Source: Microbacterium sp. SORGH_AS_1204 (GTDB lineage: Bacteria; Actinomycetota; Actinomycetes; Actinomycetales; Microbacteriaceae). Taken from it: a DNA stretch of 64,000 bases. The DNA is taken from the NCBI RefSeq assembly GCF_030818935.1, contig NZ_JAUTBD010000001.1, forward strand, positions 1,426,001 through 1,490,000, read 5' to 3'. Numbering within the stretch: position 1 is the first letter of the stretch; each line of letters begins with the position of its first letter. Below, in pieces: positions 38,394-46,959 of this stretch. The position numbers were made by a program, and so were the translations under genes. Under the pieces are notes generated by a model. That model ran no database searches. It was given only the letters and a program-made list of their open reading frames with translations, and was not told where the DNA came from.

Positions 38394-38993
38394 TCAGGCG
38401 CCGTAGCGCACGTCGGACCCGCCCGTGGTGGCGATGACGATCGCCGTGAAGACGATGAGCAGGATGCCGAGTCCGAGGCTGATGTATCCGATCAGCACGC
38501 CCGACAGTGCCATGCCGCGTCCGCGTTCTCCGGTCGTCTTGATCTGCTTCAGCGAGATGTGGCCGGTGATGATGCCGACGATCTGGCCGATGACGGGGAT
38601 GACGAACAGGCCCACCAGTGACGAGACGAGCGCCACGATCGCCAGCGGGTTCACACGGGGAGTCGCGCCGTAGCCGTACGCGGGCGCGTTGTAGCCCTGC
38701 TGGCCGTAGCCCTGCTGGCCGTAGCCCTGCTGCCCGTAGTCCTGCTGGCCGGAGGGCGGCGTGCCGGTGCCCGACGCCGACGGGGCGGGGGGCGGGGAGA
38801 AGGGCGCGCCGTAGGGCGGAGCCGGGGGCACGGGGGAGTCCGACGACGTGGCCGAGGTGCCGGATGCCGCGGGAGCCTCGTACGGGGGCGCGGGAGGCAC
38901 GCCGTCGTTCGCCGGCCGCGACGGCGCGTCGGGGCCGGTCGGCTCGGGCGCACGGCCGTACGGGGAGGGGTCGTTGGTGCGGTCGTCGCTCAC
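38394..38993 (-). CDS. DUF4190 membrane protein with QQGYG repeats
   Basis: 199 residues. The N-terminal 100 residues are disordered and rich in Pro, Ser and Gly, ending in three QQGYG repeats (nearly identical 15-bp units around 38698-38750). The C-terminal part is a DUF4190-type double helix: NPLAIVALVSSLVGLFVIPVIG, GHISLKQIK, and YISLGLGILLIVFTAIVIA. Probably a membrane protein with a cytosolic low-complexity tail; function unknown. GTG 38993 has AAAGG 7 nt upstream. Confidence 0.8.
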   Translation of the reverse strand: MSDDRTNDPSPYGRAPEPTGPDAPSRPANDGVPPAPPYEAPAASGTSATSSDSPVPPAPPYGAPFSPPPAPSASGTGTPPSGQQDYGQQGYGQQGYGQQGYNAPAYGYGATPRVNPLAIVALVSSLVGLFVIPVIGQIVGIITGHISLKQIKTTGERGRGMALSGVLIGYISLGLGILLIVFTAIVIATTGGSDVRYGA

Positions 38994-39119
38994 AGGATGC
39001 CTTTCGTCGTGCTCCCCTTCAGCGTTTCAGCGGCGCTCGCCCCCTGTCAAACCACCCGTCACGAACACTCTCCGCTTTCACCCCGCGGTGCGGGCGCGAT
39101 CGGTGCACGTCGTGCTCGC

Positions 39120-39125
39120 TAGGCT
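39120..39125 (+). promoter_or_regulatory. -10 element of the FabG-like gene
   Basis: TAGGCT 37 nt before the ATG; a GGAG ribosome site follows 8 nt before the start, so this one has a leader. Confidence 0.4.
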
Positions 39126-39162
39126 GGGCCGGTTACGTCCCCGCACGCACAGGAGTGTCACC

Positions 39163-39873
39163 ATGTCCCAGGACCGCGTCGTCGTCGTCACCGGAGGAAA
39201 CCGGGGCATCGGTCGTGCCATCGCCGAGCGTTTCGTCGCCGAGGGGTGGAAGGTCGCCGTCACCGCCCGCTCGGGTGAGGGGCCCGAGGGAACGCTGACC
39301 GTTCGCGCCGACGTCACGGATGCGGCCGCCGTCGACGCCGCTTTCTCGCAGGTCGAGGCCGAACTCGGTCCGATCGCCGTGGTCGTCGCCAACGCCGGTG
39401 TGACCAAGGACACCCTGCTGCTGCGCATGAGCGAAGACGACTTCGACAGCGTCGTCAGCACCAACCTCGGCGGTGCGTTCCGCGTCGTCAAGCGCGCGTC
39501 GAAGGGCATGCTCAAGGCGCGTTGGGGGCGCGTCATCCTCATCTCCAGCGTCGTGGGGCTCTACGGCTCGGCCGGGCAGGTCAACTACGCCGCCTCCAAG
39601 AGCGCACTCGTCGGCTTCGCCCGTTCCCTGACGCGCGAGCTCGGCGGTCGCGGAATCACCGCGAACGTCGTGGCTCCCGGCTTCATCGAGACCGACATGA
39701 CCGCCGAACTGCCCGCCGACACGCAGGCCGAGTACAAGAAGAACATCCCGGCAGGGCGCTTCGCCTCGCCCGACGAGGTCGCCGGCGTCGTGACATGGCT
39801 GGCCGGCGACGGCGCGGCCTACATCTCCGGCGCCGTCATCCCGGTCGACGGCGGTCTCGGTATGGGGCACTGA
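39163..39873 (+). CDS. fabG: 3-oxoacyl-ACP reductase (FabG-like SDR)
   Basis: NADPH-dependent short-chain dehydrogenase, 236 residues. Cofactor motif TGGNRGIGRAIA, NAG motif VVANAGVT, catalytic Ser in LISSVVGLYG, YxxxK as YAASK, and FabG-type APGFIETDMT and GAVIPVDGGLGMGH at the end. The ending and length fit the FabG of mycolate/fatty acid synthesis in actinobacteria; a related carbonyl reductase role is possible. ATG 39163 follows GGAG. Single gene. Confidence 0.88.
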   Translation: MSQDRVVVVTGGNRGIGRAIAERFVAEGWKVAVTARSGEGPEGTLTVRADVTDAAAVDAAFSQVEAELGPIAVVVANAGVTKDTLLLRMSEDDFDSVVSTNLGGAFRVVKRASKGMLKARWGRVILISSVVGLYGSAGQVNYAASKSALVGFARSLTRELGGRGITANVVAPGFIETDMTAELPADTQAEYKKNIPAGRFASPDEVAGVVTWLAGDGAAYISGAVIPVDGGLGMGH

Positions 39874-40049
39874 CACACCTCGCGTCGTCGCCGCGAGGGC
39901 GCGCTGCGCAGATGCCGTCGCCGCGAGCGTCCTTCGCCGTGCGGTGCATCCGGCCGGTCCCGCGCGCGGCGCGCGGCACTCGATTCTCGTCGTTCGACGC
40001 CCGTTTCTCGTCGCCCGACGCGCGTTCCTCCTCGCCCGGCGCGGGCCGT

Positions 40050-40728
40050 TCATCTCACCGCGGCGACCAGCTTCTTCGAGAACTCCGCGGGCTGCGAGAA
40101 CTGCGGCCAATGGCCCGAGCCCAGGTGCACCACCTCGACGTCGTCGAGGCGACCGAATTCGGCGGCGTAGGCGCCCCAGTCGGCCAGCACGCGCGGCAGG
40201 GCCTCGGCATCGAGCTGACCGGACAGGATCGTCACCGGAATCGCGAAGCGTCGGTCGTCGCCGAGCGTGACGGGTGAGGTGGGCACCCGGCCCGGGACGT
40301 CGACCACCTGCTTCGCGGTCCGGCGGCGGGTGTCGTCGTCGATGTCGGCGACGTCGTCGGCGTCGAAGGAGTCCCACCCCGGGAAGTGCACGACACCGTC
40401 GTCGACGGGGAACTCCGAGATCATGGCGCCCGGGTGCGGCACGATCGTGTCGACCAGGATGACGCGTGCGACGCTGTCGGGTCTGCGGTCGGGCCGCGCC
40501 CCAGGCGACGTTGCCGCCGCCCGAATGCCCGACGAGGACGACCGGGTGGTCGAATCGATCGATCTCGGACGCGACCGCGTCGACCCAGTCGTCGATCACG
40601 AGGTCGCCGACGGCCGGCCCGGGCAGGCTCAGCGGGTGCGGTCGGTGCCCCGCCGCTTCGAGGGCGGGGATGACGGCGTCCCACGACGACGCGGTGAGCC
40701 AGAGACCCGGTATGAGGATGATGTCCAT
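40050..40728 (-). pseudogene. alpha/beta-hydrolase gene broken by a one-base frameshift
   Basis: The N-terminal part (from ATG 40728, beginning MDIILIPGLWLTASSWD, with nucleophile motif VVLVGHSGGGNVAWGAA) and the C-terminal part (DSVARVILVDTIVPHPGAMI to GSGHWPQFSQP, ending 40050) lie in different frames. Removing one G from the GGG at 40491-40493 restores a continuous protein of 225 residues of the usual hydrolase length, joining AWGAA directly to DRRPDSVARV. The first frame otherwise runs into Arg/His-rich sequence. It is either a recent pseudogene or a sequencing error. Both catalytic motifs are intact. Confidence 0.8.
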
Positions 40729-40835
40729 GCCGGGATGGTAGAGCGGGGTCCCGACATCGGGAAGCGGGGTGTGGGACGGGTCCGGGGCGCTGCGACGGGC
40801 CCGGGCCCGGGGCGTCGGGCTCCGGGCGGATCGGG

Positions 40836-41477
40836 TCAGCGCGGGAGCAGCGGGATGACCTCGGCCAGGTCGACGGCGCCGATCACGAGGTCGGCGCGCT
40901 CGCGTACCGCGGGTTTGGCGTTGAAGGCCAGACCGAGACCCGCAACGGCCATCATCTCGAGATCGTTCGCGCCGTCGCCGATCGCGAACGTCAGCTCCCG
41001 GGGCACGCCGTGCTGGGCCGCCCACTCCTGGAGCGTCTCGGCCTTGGCCGTGGCATCCACGATTCCTCCGTCGACCTCGCCGGTGAGGACGCCGTTCGAC
41101 GCCGCCAGCCTGTTGGCGCGCCAGAGGTCGACGCCCAGGTCGGGTGCGACGGTGTCGAGCACCTCGTGGAACCCGCCCGAGACGACTCCCACCACACCGC
41201 CGCGCTCGTGCACGGCCGCGATGAGCTCGCGCACGCCCGGAGTGGGCTCGATGCGCGCGATCGCGCGGGCGAAGGCATCGGTGGAGACCCCGGCGAGAGC
41301 GTGCACGCGCGAGCGCAGGCTGCTGGCGAAGTCCACCTCGCCGCGCATCGCGGCCTCGGTGGCCGCGGCGACCTCGGCGCCGCGGCCGGCTTCGTCGGCG
41401 AGGAGTTCGATGACCTCGTTGCGGATCAGGGTGGAGTCGGCGTCGAGCACGACGAGGAAACGGGCGGGCGCAGGCAC
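40836..41477 (-). CDS. serB: phosphoserine phosphatase
   Basis: HAD-family phosphatase, last step of serine synthesis. 213 residues without an ACT domain. Catalytic Asp motif DADSTLIRNEVIE, the SerB cap segment EAAMRGEVDFASSLRSRV, Ser/Gly motif VVSGGFHEVL, and the metal-binding IGDGANDLEMM. I chose GTG 41477 (VPAPARFLVVLDADST), because a TAGGGT hexamer lies 7 nt upstream; the longer frame would extend through the promoter and is Arg-rich. Confidence 0.9.
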   Translation of the reverse strand: MPAPARFLVVLDADSTLIRNEVIELLADEAGRGAEVAAATEAAMRGEVDFASSLRSRVHALAGVSTDAFARAIARIEPTPGVRELIAAVHERGGVVGVVSGGFHEVLDTVAPDLGVDLWRANRLAASNGVLTGEVDGGIVDATAKAETLQEWAAQHGVPRELTFAIGDGANDLEMMAVAGLGLAFNAKPAVRERADLVIGAVDLAEVIPLLPR

Positions 41478-41484
41478 GCGCTCG

Positions 41485-41490
41485 ACCCTA
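41485..41490 (-). promoter_or_regulatory. -10 element, leaderless serB transcript
   Basis: TAGGGT on the minus strand, 7 nt before GTG 41477, with no ribosome-binding site. Confidence 0.5.
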
Positions 41491-41595
41491 GCGGGTCGGG
41501 AGGAGCCGCATCGCGCACTCGGGCGTCGACGGCCGCGCCGATGGGTCTCAATGTCTTCCCACGTCTTCCGCGGCTCGCACGTCGGCGGTCGCGCG

Positions 41596-41601
41596 TAGGC
41601 T
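41596..41601 (+). promoter_or_regulatory. -10 element of luxS
   Basis: TAGGCT 36 nt before the luxS ATG; GAAGGGA provides a ribosome site. Confidence 0.45.
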
Positions 41602-41637
41602 CGTCCGGTACCCCAGACCTTCAGAAGGGACTCCTCC

Positions 41638-42111
41638 ATGGCCGATGTCGAGAGCTTCACCCTGGACCACACCGCCGTGCTCGCGCCCTACGTCCGCCTG
41701 ATCGGCACCGAGGCGGGGCCGCGCGGCGACGTCATCTCGAACTTCGATCTGCGTCTCGTGCAGCCGAACGAGGGCGAGATCCCGACCGCGGGTCTGCACA
41801 CCATCGAGCACCTGCTCGCCAGCCTCGTGCGCGACCGCATCGACGGCCTGATCGACATCTCGCCCTTCGGATGCCGCACCGGCTTCCACGTCATCATGTG
41901 GGGCGAGCCCGACGTGGCCGCCCTCGTCGACGCCATCAGCGATTCGCTGCGCGCCATCGCGGAGGACGTGCAGTGGGAAGACGTGCCCGGAACCGACGCA
42001 TACAGCTGCGGCAACTACCGCGACCACAGCCTGCACAGCGCCCGCGAGTGGTCGAAGGCCGTGCTCGAGAAGGGAATCTCCCGCGACGCGTTCGCGCGCG
42101 TCGGCGTCTGA
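41638..42111 (+). CDS. luxS: S-ribosylhomocysteine lyase LuxS
   Basis: Cleaves S-ribosylhomocysteine to homocysteine and DPD, the precursor of autoinducer-2. 157 residues, standard length. The metal-binding HTIEH motif (about 55-59), the [13 protein letters not shown] segment with the catalytic cysteine, and CGNYRDHS with the third metal ligand are all intact. ATG 41638 has AAGGGA upstream and its own -10. A Pfs nucleosidase is not visible in the window, so the partner step is elsewhere. Confidence 0.96.
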   Translation: MADVESFTLDHTAVLAPYVRLIGTEAGPRGDVISNFDLRLVQPNEGEIPTAGLHTIEHLLASLVRDRIDGLIDISPFGCRTGFHVIMWGEPDVAALVDAISDSLRAIAEDVQWEDVPGTDAYSCGNYRDHSLHSAREWSKAVLEKGISRDAFARVGV

Positions 42112-42152
42112 CCCGCGCCCTCCCGCGTGGTGGCGTGATCGCACACGTCTCA

Positions 42153-42202
42153 GGATGCCGAAGAGGCGGTGACCCACTCGGGCACCGCCTCTTCTGGCAT
42201 CC
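42153..42202. terminator. bidirectional terminator between luxS and glgC
   Basis: Two-part stem: GGATGCC (42153-42159) with GGCATCC (42196-42202) and AAGAGGCGGTG with CACCGCCTCTT, loop of about 11 nt. It lies between the convergent genes. Confidence 0.8.
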
Positions 42203-42234
42203 GCGCATCCTGGCATCCAGGACCCGGCGCGATG

Positions 42235-43479
42235 TCACGCGTGGACGTGCACGTCCTTTCCGACGACGGTGATGCCCGTCTCGGTGACGGTGAAGCCGCG
42301 GGCCACATCGCGGTCACGGTCGACGCCGATGGTGGCGCCGGGCTCGAGCACGACGTTCTTGTCGAGGATCGCGCGGTGGATGCGCGCTCCCGCACCGACC
42401 TGCACGCTGTCGAACAGCACCGAGTCGGTGATGGTGGACCCGCCTCCGGCGAGGGCCCACGGGCCGACGACGCTGTGCTCGAGGTGTGTTCCTGAGAGCA
42501 CCGAACCGAGCGAGACGATGGAGTCGATCGCGTTGCCGATGCGTCCGACCGAGTCGCGGACGAACTTCGCCGGCGGGGCGTTGAAGGTCTGTGAGTAGAT
42601 CGGCCAGTCGTTGTTGTACAAGTTGAACACGGGCAGCGTCGAGATCAGGTCCATGTGCGCGTCGTAGAACGACTCGATCGTGCCGACGTCGCGCCAGTAC
42701 GACCGGTCGCGCGGCGTCGACCCCGGCACGTCGTTGCGCTGGAAGTCGTAGACGGCGGCCTCACCGCGGTTGACGAAATAGGGGACGATGTCGCCGCCCA
42801 TGTCGTGCGCCGACGTCGGCAGTTCGCCGTCGTGCGTGACGGCCTCGACCAGGGCATCGGCGTCGAAGATGTAGTTGCCCATCGACGCGAGCACCTCGTG
42901 CGGCGCGTCGGACAGTCCCGCGGGGTTCTGCGGCTTCTCGAGGAACTCGCGGATCCTCGTCGGGTCTTCCGGGTCGGTGTCGATGACACCGAACTGGTTC
43001 GCCAAGCCGATGGGCTGACGGATGCCGGCCACGGTGGCGCGCGCGTCGGACGCGATGTGCGCGTCGAGCATCTGCTTGAAGTCCATGCGGTAGACGTGGT
43101 CGGCACCGATGACGACGACGATGTCGGGCTTCTCATCGCGGATGAGGTTCATCGACTGCAGGATCGCGTCGGCGGAGCCGGAGAACCAGCGCTTGCCGAG
43201 ACGCTGCTGCGCCGGCACCGAGGCGACGTACGCACCGAGCATCGGCGACATGCGCCAGGTCTGCGAGATGTGGCGGTCGAGACTGTGCGACTTGTACTGC
43301 GTCAGGACGACCAGTTGTCGAAGCCCCGAGTTGATGAGGTTCGAGATCGCGAAGTCGATCAGGCGGTACTGACCGCCGAACGGGACGGCGGGTTTCGCGC
43401 GATCGGCCGTGAGGGGCATGAGTCGCTTTCCCTCGCCGCCGGCGAGGATGATTCCGAAGACCTTCGGCGCTGCAGGCAT
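42235..43479 (-). CDS. glgC: glucose-1-phosphate adenylyltransferase
   Basis: Makes ADP-glucose for glycogen synthesis. 414 residues: N-terminal nucleotidyltransferase [16 protein letters not shown], substrate loop [28 protein letters not shown] (metal/catalytic Asp), EFLEKP, and the C-terminal left-handed beta-helix. ATG 43479 has a TAGTGT hexamer exactly 6 nt upstream, so it is probably leaderless. Divergent from glgA with 76 bp between them. Confidence 0.95.
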   Translation of the reverse strand: MPAAPKVFGIILAGGEGKRLMPLTADRAKPAVPFGGQYRLIDFAISNLINSGLRQLVVLTQYKSHSLDRHISQTWRMSPMLGAYVASVPAQQRLGKRWFSGSADAILQSMNLIRDEKPDIVVVIGADHVYRMDFKQMLDAHIASDARATVAGIRQPIGLANQFGVIDTDPEDPTRIREFLEKPQNPAGLSDAPHEVLASMGNYIFDADALVEAVTHDGELPTSAHDMGGDIVPYFVNRGEAAVYDFQRNDVPGSTPRDRSYWRDVGTIESFYDAHMDLISTLPVFNLYNNDWPIYSQTFNAPPAKFVRDSVGRIGNAIDSIVSLGSVLSGTHLEHSVVGPWALAGGGSTITDSVLFDSVQVGAGARIHRAILDKNVVLEPGATIGVDRDRDVARGFTVTETGITVVGKDVHVHA

Positions 43480-43485
43480 GGCACA

Positions 43486-43491
43486 ACACTA
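43486..43491 (-). promoter_or_regulatory. -10 element, leaderless glgC transcript
   Basis: TAGTGT on the minus strand 6 nt before the glgC ATG. Confidence 0.5.
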
Positions 43492-43542
43492 GGGGTCACG
43501 AAGGCGTGCGGGAACACGTTCCCGGCGCGCCGTCCGCTGTAC

Positions 43543-43548
43543 TACGGT
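43543..43548 (+). promoter_or_regulatory. -10 element, leaderless glgA transcript
   Basis: TACGGT 7 nt before ATG 43556; no ribosome site. Back-to-back with the glgC promoter. Confidence 0.4.
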
Positions 43549-43555
43549 TCGTCTC

Positions 43556-44746
43556 ATGCGCGTCGACATCGTGACCAAGGAGTACCCGCCGGAGATCTAC
43601 GGGGGAGCCGGGGTCCACGCCACCGAACTCGTCAAGGCGCTCCGCGCCGAGGGCACCGAGGTGCAGGTCCGCGCGTTCGGCGCGTCACGCGAGGAGGCCG
43701 ACACCACGTCGTACGGCGTACCCGCTGAGCTGTCCTCCGCGAACGGCGCGATCCAGACCCTGGGCACCGACCTCGAGATCGTCTCCGATGTCGCGGGTGC
43801 CCACGTCGTGCACTCGCACACCTGGTACGCGAACTTCGCCGGGCACCTGGCATCCCTTCTCCACGGCATCCCGCACGTGGTCACCGCCCACAGCCTCGAA
43901 CCGCTCCGTCCGTGGAAGGCCGAGCAGCTGGGCGGCGGCTACGCCGTGTCGAGCTACATCGAGAAGACCGCGTACGAGGGTGCCGCGGCGGTCGTGGCGG
44001 TGAGCTCGGGGATGCGCGACGACATCCTGCGCAGCTACCCGTCGCTGGATCCCGACAAGGTGCGGGTGATCTACAACGGCATCGACACCGCGTCGTGGCA
44101 TCCGGTGTCGGATGACGCGTTCCTCGCGTCGCAGGGAATCAATCCGTCGCGTCCGTCGGTCGTCTTCGTCGGACGCATCACACGGCAGAAGGGGCTGCCG
44201 TACCTGCTGCGCGCTGCCGAGCTGCTGCCGCCGGAGGTGCAGCTCATCCTGTGCGCGGGCGCGCCCGACACTCCTCAGATCATGGCCGAGGTGCAGGAGC
44301 TCGTGCGCGGGCTGCAGGCGACCCGCGACGGTGTCGTGTGGATCGAGAAGCTGCTGCCGCGAGATGAACTGTGCGCGATCCTGACCTCGGCGACGACATT
44401 CGTCTGCCCGTCGGTGTACGAGCCGCTCGGAATCGTCAACCTCGAGGCGATGGCGTGCGGTGCCGCCGTCGTCGGCACGGCCACCGGGGGCATCCCCGAG
44501 GTGGTCGTCGACGGCGTCACGGGTCGTCTCGTGCCGATCGAGCAGGTGCAGGACGGCACCGGCACGCCCGTCGACCCCGAGCAGTTCGTGTCGGACCTCG
44601 CCCGCGTGCTCACCGAGGTGGTGACGGATGCCGACACCGCCCGCGCGTACGGAGAGGCGGGGCGTCAGCGGGCCATCGACGCCTTCAGCTGGGCGGCCAT
44701 CGCGAAGGAGACGGCGGCGCTGTATGCGGAGGTCGCGGCGAAGTAG
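43556..44746 (+). CDS. glgA: glycogen synthase, GT4 corynebacterial type
   Basis: Transfers glucose from ADP-glucose to glycogen, or makes maltose 1-phosphate as GlgM does in mycobacteria. 396 residues, GT-B fold: EYPPEIYGGAGVHATEL at the N-terminus, HSHTWYANFAGHL, PLRPWKAEQLGGGY, VIYNGID, VGRITRQKG (nucleotide site) and the C-terminal YEPLGIVNLEAMACG acceptor loop. Divergent from glgC, confirming a role in glycogen metabolism. Confidence 0.9.
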   Translation: MRVDIVTKEYPPEIYGGAGVHATELVKALRAEGTEVQVRAFGASREEADTTSYGVPAELSSANGAIQTLGTDLEIVSDVAGAHVVHSHTWYANFAGHLASLLHGIPHVVTAHSLEPLRPWKAEQLGGGYAVSSYIEKTAYEGAAAVVAVSSGMRDDILRSYPSLDPDKVRVIYNGIDTASWHPVSDDAFLASQGINPSRPSVVFVGRITRQKGLPYLLRAAELLPPEVQLILCAGAPDTPQIMAEVQELVRGLQATRDGVVWIEKLLPRDELCAILTSATTFVCPSVYEPLGIVNLEAMACGAAVVGTATGGIPEVVVDGVTGRLVPIEQVQDGTGTPVDPEQFVSDLARVLTEVVTDADTARAYGEAGRQRAIDAFSWAAIAKETAALYAEVAAK

Positions 44747-44843
44747 GGCGCGCTGCGACGGTGCGCCGGCGGCGTCGCCGCCGATCGTGTCTCGGCCCTC
44801 CACAGCGGGCCGCGTGGCATCCGGTCGCCCGGGGTCGGGCCAG

Positions 44844-44849
44844 TAGGCT
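44844..44849 (+). promoter_or_regulatory. -10 element, leaderless ABC ATPase transcript
   Basis: TAGGCT exactly 6 nt before ATG 44856, no Shine-Dalgarno. Confidence 0.5.
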
Positions 44850-44855
44850 AGCGTC

Positions 44856-45638
44856 ATGCCGCAGGTGCTCGAGTTCTCCGATGTCGTCGTCCGCCGCAAC
44901 GGTCGGGACATCGTGTCCCACCTCGACTGGACGGTGTCGGATGACGAGCGCTGGGTGGTGCTCGGACCGAACGGCGCCGGCAAGACCACCGTGTTGCAGC
45001 TGGCCGACACGCTGCTGCACCCCACGTCGGGCGCGGTGACGATCCTCGGTGAGCGTCTCGGTCGGACCGACGTATTCGAGCTGCGTCCGCGGATCGGGTT
45101 CGCCTCGTCGGCGATGGCGCGTCGCGTGCCGCCGGAGGAGACGGTGCTCGACGTCGTGCTGACCGCGGCGTTCTCGGTCGTCGGGCGATGGCGCGAGGAC
45201 TACGACGACATCGACGAGCGCCGCGCGCTGCGCGTGCTCGCCGAGTGGAAGCTCGACCACCTCGCCGACCGCACCTTCGGCACGCTCAGCGACGGCGAGC
45301 AGAAGCGCGTGCAGATCGCGCGTGCCGTGATGACCGATCCCGAGCTGCTGCTGCTCGATGAGCCCACCGCCAGCCTCGACCTCGGTGCGCGTGAAGAGCT
45401 GCTCGGGCTGTTGTCGGGCTATGCGCAGGCGCCGACGACGCCGGCGATGGTCATGGTCACCCATCACGTCGAGGAGATCCCCGTCGGCTTCACGCACGTG
45501 CTGCTGCTGCGTGACGGCGAGGTCGTGGCATCCGGTCCTCTCGACGAGGCGCTGACGGCCGAGAACCTGACGGCGACGTTCGGACTCGAGATCACGCTGA
45601 CGCACGAAGCCGGGCGCTACGCGGCGCGGGCGGTGTAA
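44856..45638 (+). CDS. orphan ABC-type ATPase
   Basis: 260-residue single ABC domain: Walker A LGPNGAGKTTVLQ, Q-loop replaced by FASSAMARRVPPEE, signature TLSDGEQKRVQIA (variant LSDGE instead of LSGGQ), Walker B LLLLDEPTASLD and H-loop VTHHVEEIP. No permease or binding protein is adjacent. Similar stand-alone ATPases (YlmA/ModF-like) are common in actinobacteria, role unclear. Own leaderless promoter. Confidence 0.85.
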   Translation: MPQVLEFSDVVVRRNGRDIVSHLDWTVSDDERWVVLGPNGAGKTTVLQLADTLLHPTSGAVTILGERLGRTDVFELRPRIGFASSAMARRVPPEETVLDVVLTAAFSVVGRWREDYDDIDERRALRVLAEWKLDHLADRTFGTLSDGEQKRVQIARAVMTDPELLLLDEPTASLDLGAREELLGLLSGYAQAPTTPAMVMVTHHVEEIPVGFTHVLLLRDGEVVASGPLDEALTAENLTATFGLEITLTHEAGRYAARAV

Positions 45639-45702
45639 GGCGGCATCGAGTGCCGCGTCTCCTGCTCGGGGCGCGCTGACCGAGGCTCTGCGCCGGGCCT
45701 GA

Positions 45703-45708
45703 TAGACT
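45703..45708 (+). promoter_or_regulatory. -10 element of the L31 gene
   Basis: TAGACT 78 nt before the L31 ATG; a structured leader follows. Confidence 0.45.
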
Positions 45709-45715
45709 CTGTCGT

Positions 45716-45765
45716 TGGTGCCTCCGGCGCCGCAGACTTTGACGTCCTGGCAGAATCCAGGGCAC
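45716..45765 (+). promoter_or_regulatory. structured leader of ribosomal protein L31 mRNA
   Basis: GGTGCC near 45718 can pair with GGCACC near 45760-45765, enclosing a second hairpin CCTGG-N6-CCAGG (45746-45761); the two are partly alternative. Such a leader could bind L31 or another factor for autoregulation. No zinc-uptake-regulator box was recognised. Confidence 0.3.
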
Positions 45766-45785
45766 CACTTCTCAAAGGACCTCCC

Positions 45786-46037
45786 ATGAAGACTGACATC
45801 CACCCCACGTACAAGGCCGTCGTGTTCCGCGACCTCGGCTCGGGCGACACGTTCCTCACGCGCTCGACCGTCTCGAGCGACAAGACGATCGAGCTCGACG
45901 GTGTCGAGTACCCCGTCATCGACGTGGAGATCTCGTCGGCTTCGCACCCGTTCTACACGGGCAAGCAGCGCATCATGGACTCGGCCGGTCGCGTCGAGAA
46001 GTTCAACCAGCGCTTCAAGAACTTCGGCGGTCGTTGA
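45786..46037 (+). CDS. rpmE2: 50S ribosomal protein L31, zinc-free type B
   Basis: Large-subunit protein of the 5S rRNA/bridge region. 83 residues with the type B start [14 protein letters not shown] and the C-terminal [12 protein letters not shown] and RVEKFNQRF. The CxxC pairs of the zinc-binding form are absent, so it is the C-minus paralogue that can replace the zinc form under zinc shortage. ATG 45786 has AAAGGA upstream. Confidence 0.95.
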   Translation: MKTDIHPTYKAVVFRDLGSGDTFLTRSTVSSDKTIELDGVEYPVIDVEISSASHPFYTGKQRIMDSAGRVEKFNQRFKNFGGR

Positions 46038-46056
46038 TCCTCAGCGGATCCGCTTC

Positions 46057-46090
46057 GAGAGCCCCTCGTCCTTCGGGACGGGGGGCTCTC
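46057..46090. terminator. L31 terminator
   Basis: GAGAGCCCC/GGGGCTCTC-type stem of about 15 bp with a TTC loop and GTGTTT following, 20 nt after the L31 stop and before the convergent CN-hydrolase. Confidence 0.8.
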
Positions 46091-46134
46091 GTGTTTCGCG
46101 GGGCTCTGCGAGCAGATGGGGTGCGCTGCGGGCG

Positions 46135-46959
46135 TTACAGCGGTGCCGGACGCGGACCATGCGGATCTAGTTCACCCGAACGCTCGAAAAGACCCAGGTC
46201 TGCGCGGCGATCCGTCCACATGCGCTGGTCGCGGCGGACCTCGTCGACGACAGCGGAGTCGATGTCGACGACCGCCAGGCCTTCGCGCCCGTCGACGGCG
46301 GTGACGCGATGGCCGAGCGGGTCGAAGACGGCCGAGCCGCCGATGAACCCGCTGGGGGCTCCGACCAGCCCGCTGTAGACGACGTACATGCTGTTGTCGA
46401 GGGCGCGCGCAGCCAGGTGAAGGTCGCGTCGGCGTTCTCCGCCCGGGAAATACGCTCCGCTGTTCAGGTAGACCGTGGCTCCGGCGGTGGCGGCTGTCGC
46501 GGCGTGCTCGGGAAAATTCGCGTCGTAACAGACGGACAGGGCGAGGTCGACGTCGCCGAGCCGGAACGAGTACCCGCCCGCGCCCGGGGTGAAGAGCTCG
46601 CGCTCGGAAGCATAGAGGTGTTGCTTGGCATAGGCGGGCAGCGGGGGCCTGCCGGGGGCGATGACGAGGTCGGTCAGCGTGCGGTGCGCGCCTCGCTGAA
46701 GTGCGGTGTTCACGACGGCGATGACGCGGGTTTCGTCGACGGCGTCCTGCAGGGGGCTGAGCCACCCGAGATCGTCGAGGCGCGGCAGGACGCCGGCGAA
46801 GACGGTGTCGTCATAGCCGGTGAGGAAAGCCTCGGGGAAGAGGATGACGTTCGCACCGGCGGTCGCGCTGTCGCCGACGTAGCGCGCAGCCTGAGCGACG
46901 TTGCGGCCGATGGCGCCGGGGACGGCCTCGGCCTGCACGGTGGCGATGCGGACGGTCAC
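46135..46959 (-). CDS. carbon-nitrogen hydrolase (nitrilase superfamily)
   Basis: 274-residue amidase/nitrilase-like enzyme. The Glu-Lys-Cys triad is visible: FPEAFLTGYDD (Glu about 43), YAKQHLY (Lys) and SVCYDANFPEHA (Cys), with the C-terminal VDIDSAVVDEVRR. The substrate is unknown. The start is GTG 46959 (TVRIATVQAEAVPG), which lies inside the first copy of a 32-bp tandem array; its GTG overlaps the stop of the mini-ORF in the next copy. No ribosome site is visible. A single gene otherwise. Confidence 0.88.
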   Translation of the reverse strand: MTVRIATVQAEAVPGAIGRNVAQAARYVGDSATAGANVILFPEAFLTGYDDTVFAGVLPRLDDLGWLSPLQDAVDETRVIAVVNTALQRGAHRTLTDLVIAPGRPPLPAYAKQHLYASERELFTPGAGGYSFRLGDVDLALSVCYDANFPEHAATAATAGATVYLNSGAYFPGGERRRDLHLAARALDNSMYVVYSGLVGAPSGFIGGSAVFDPLGHRVTAVDGREGLAVVDIDSAVVDEVRRDQRMWTDRRADLGLFERSGELDPHGPRPAPL

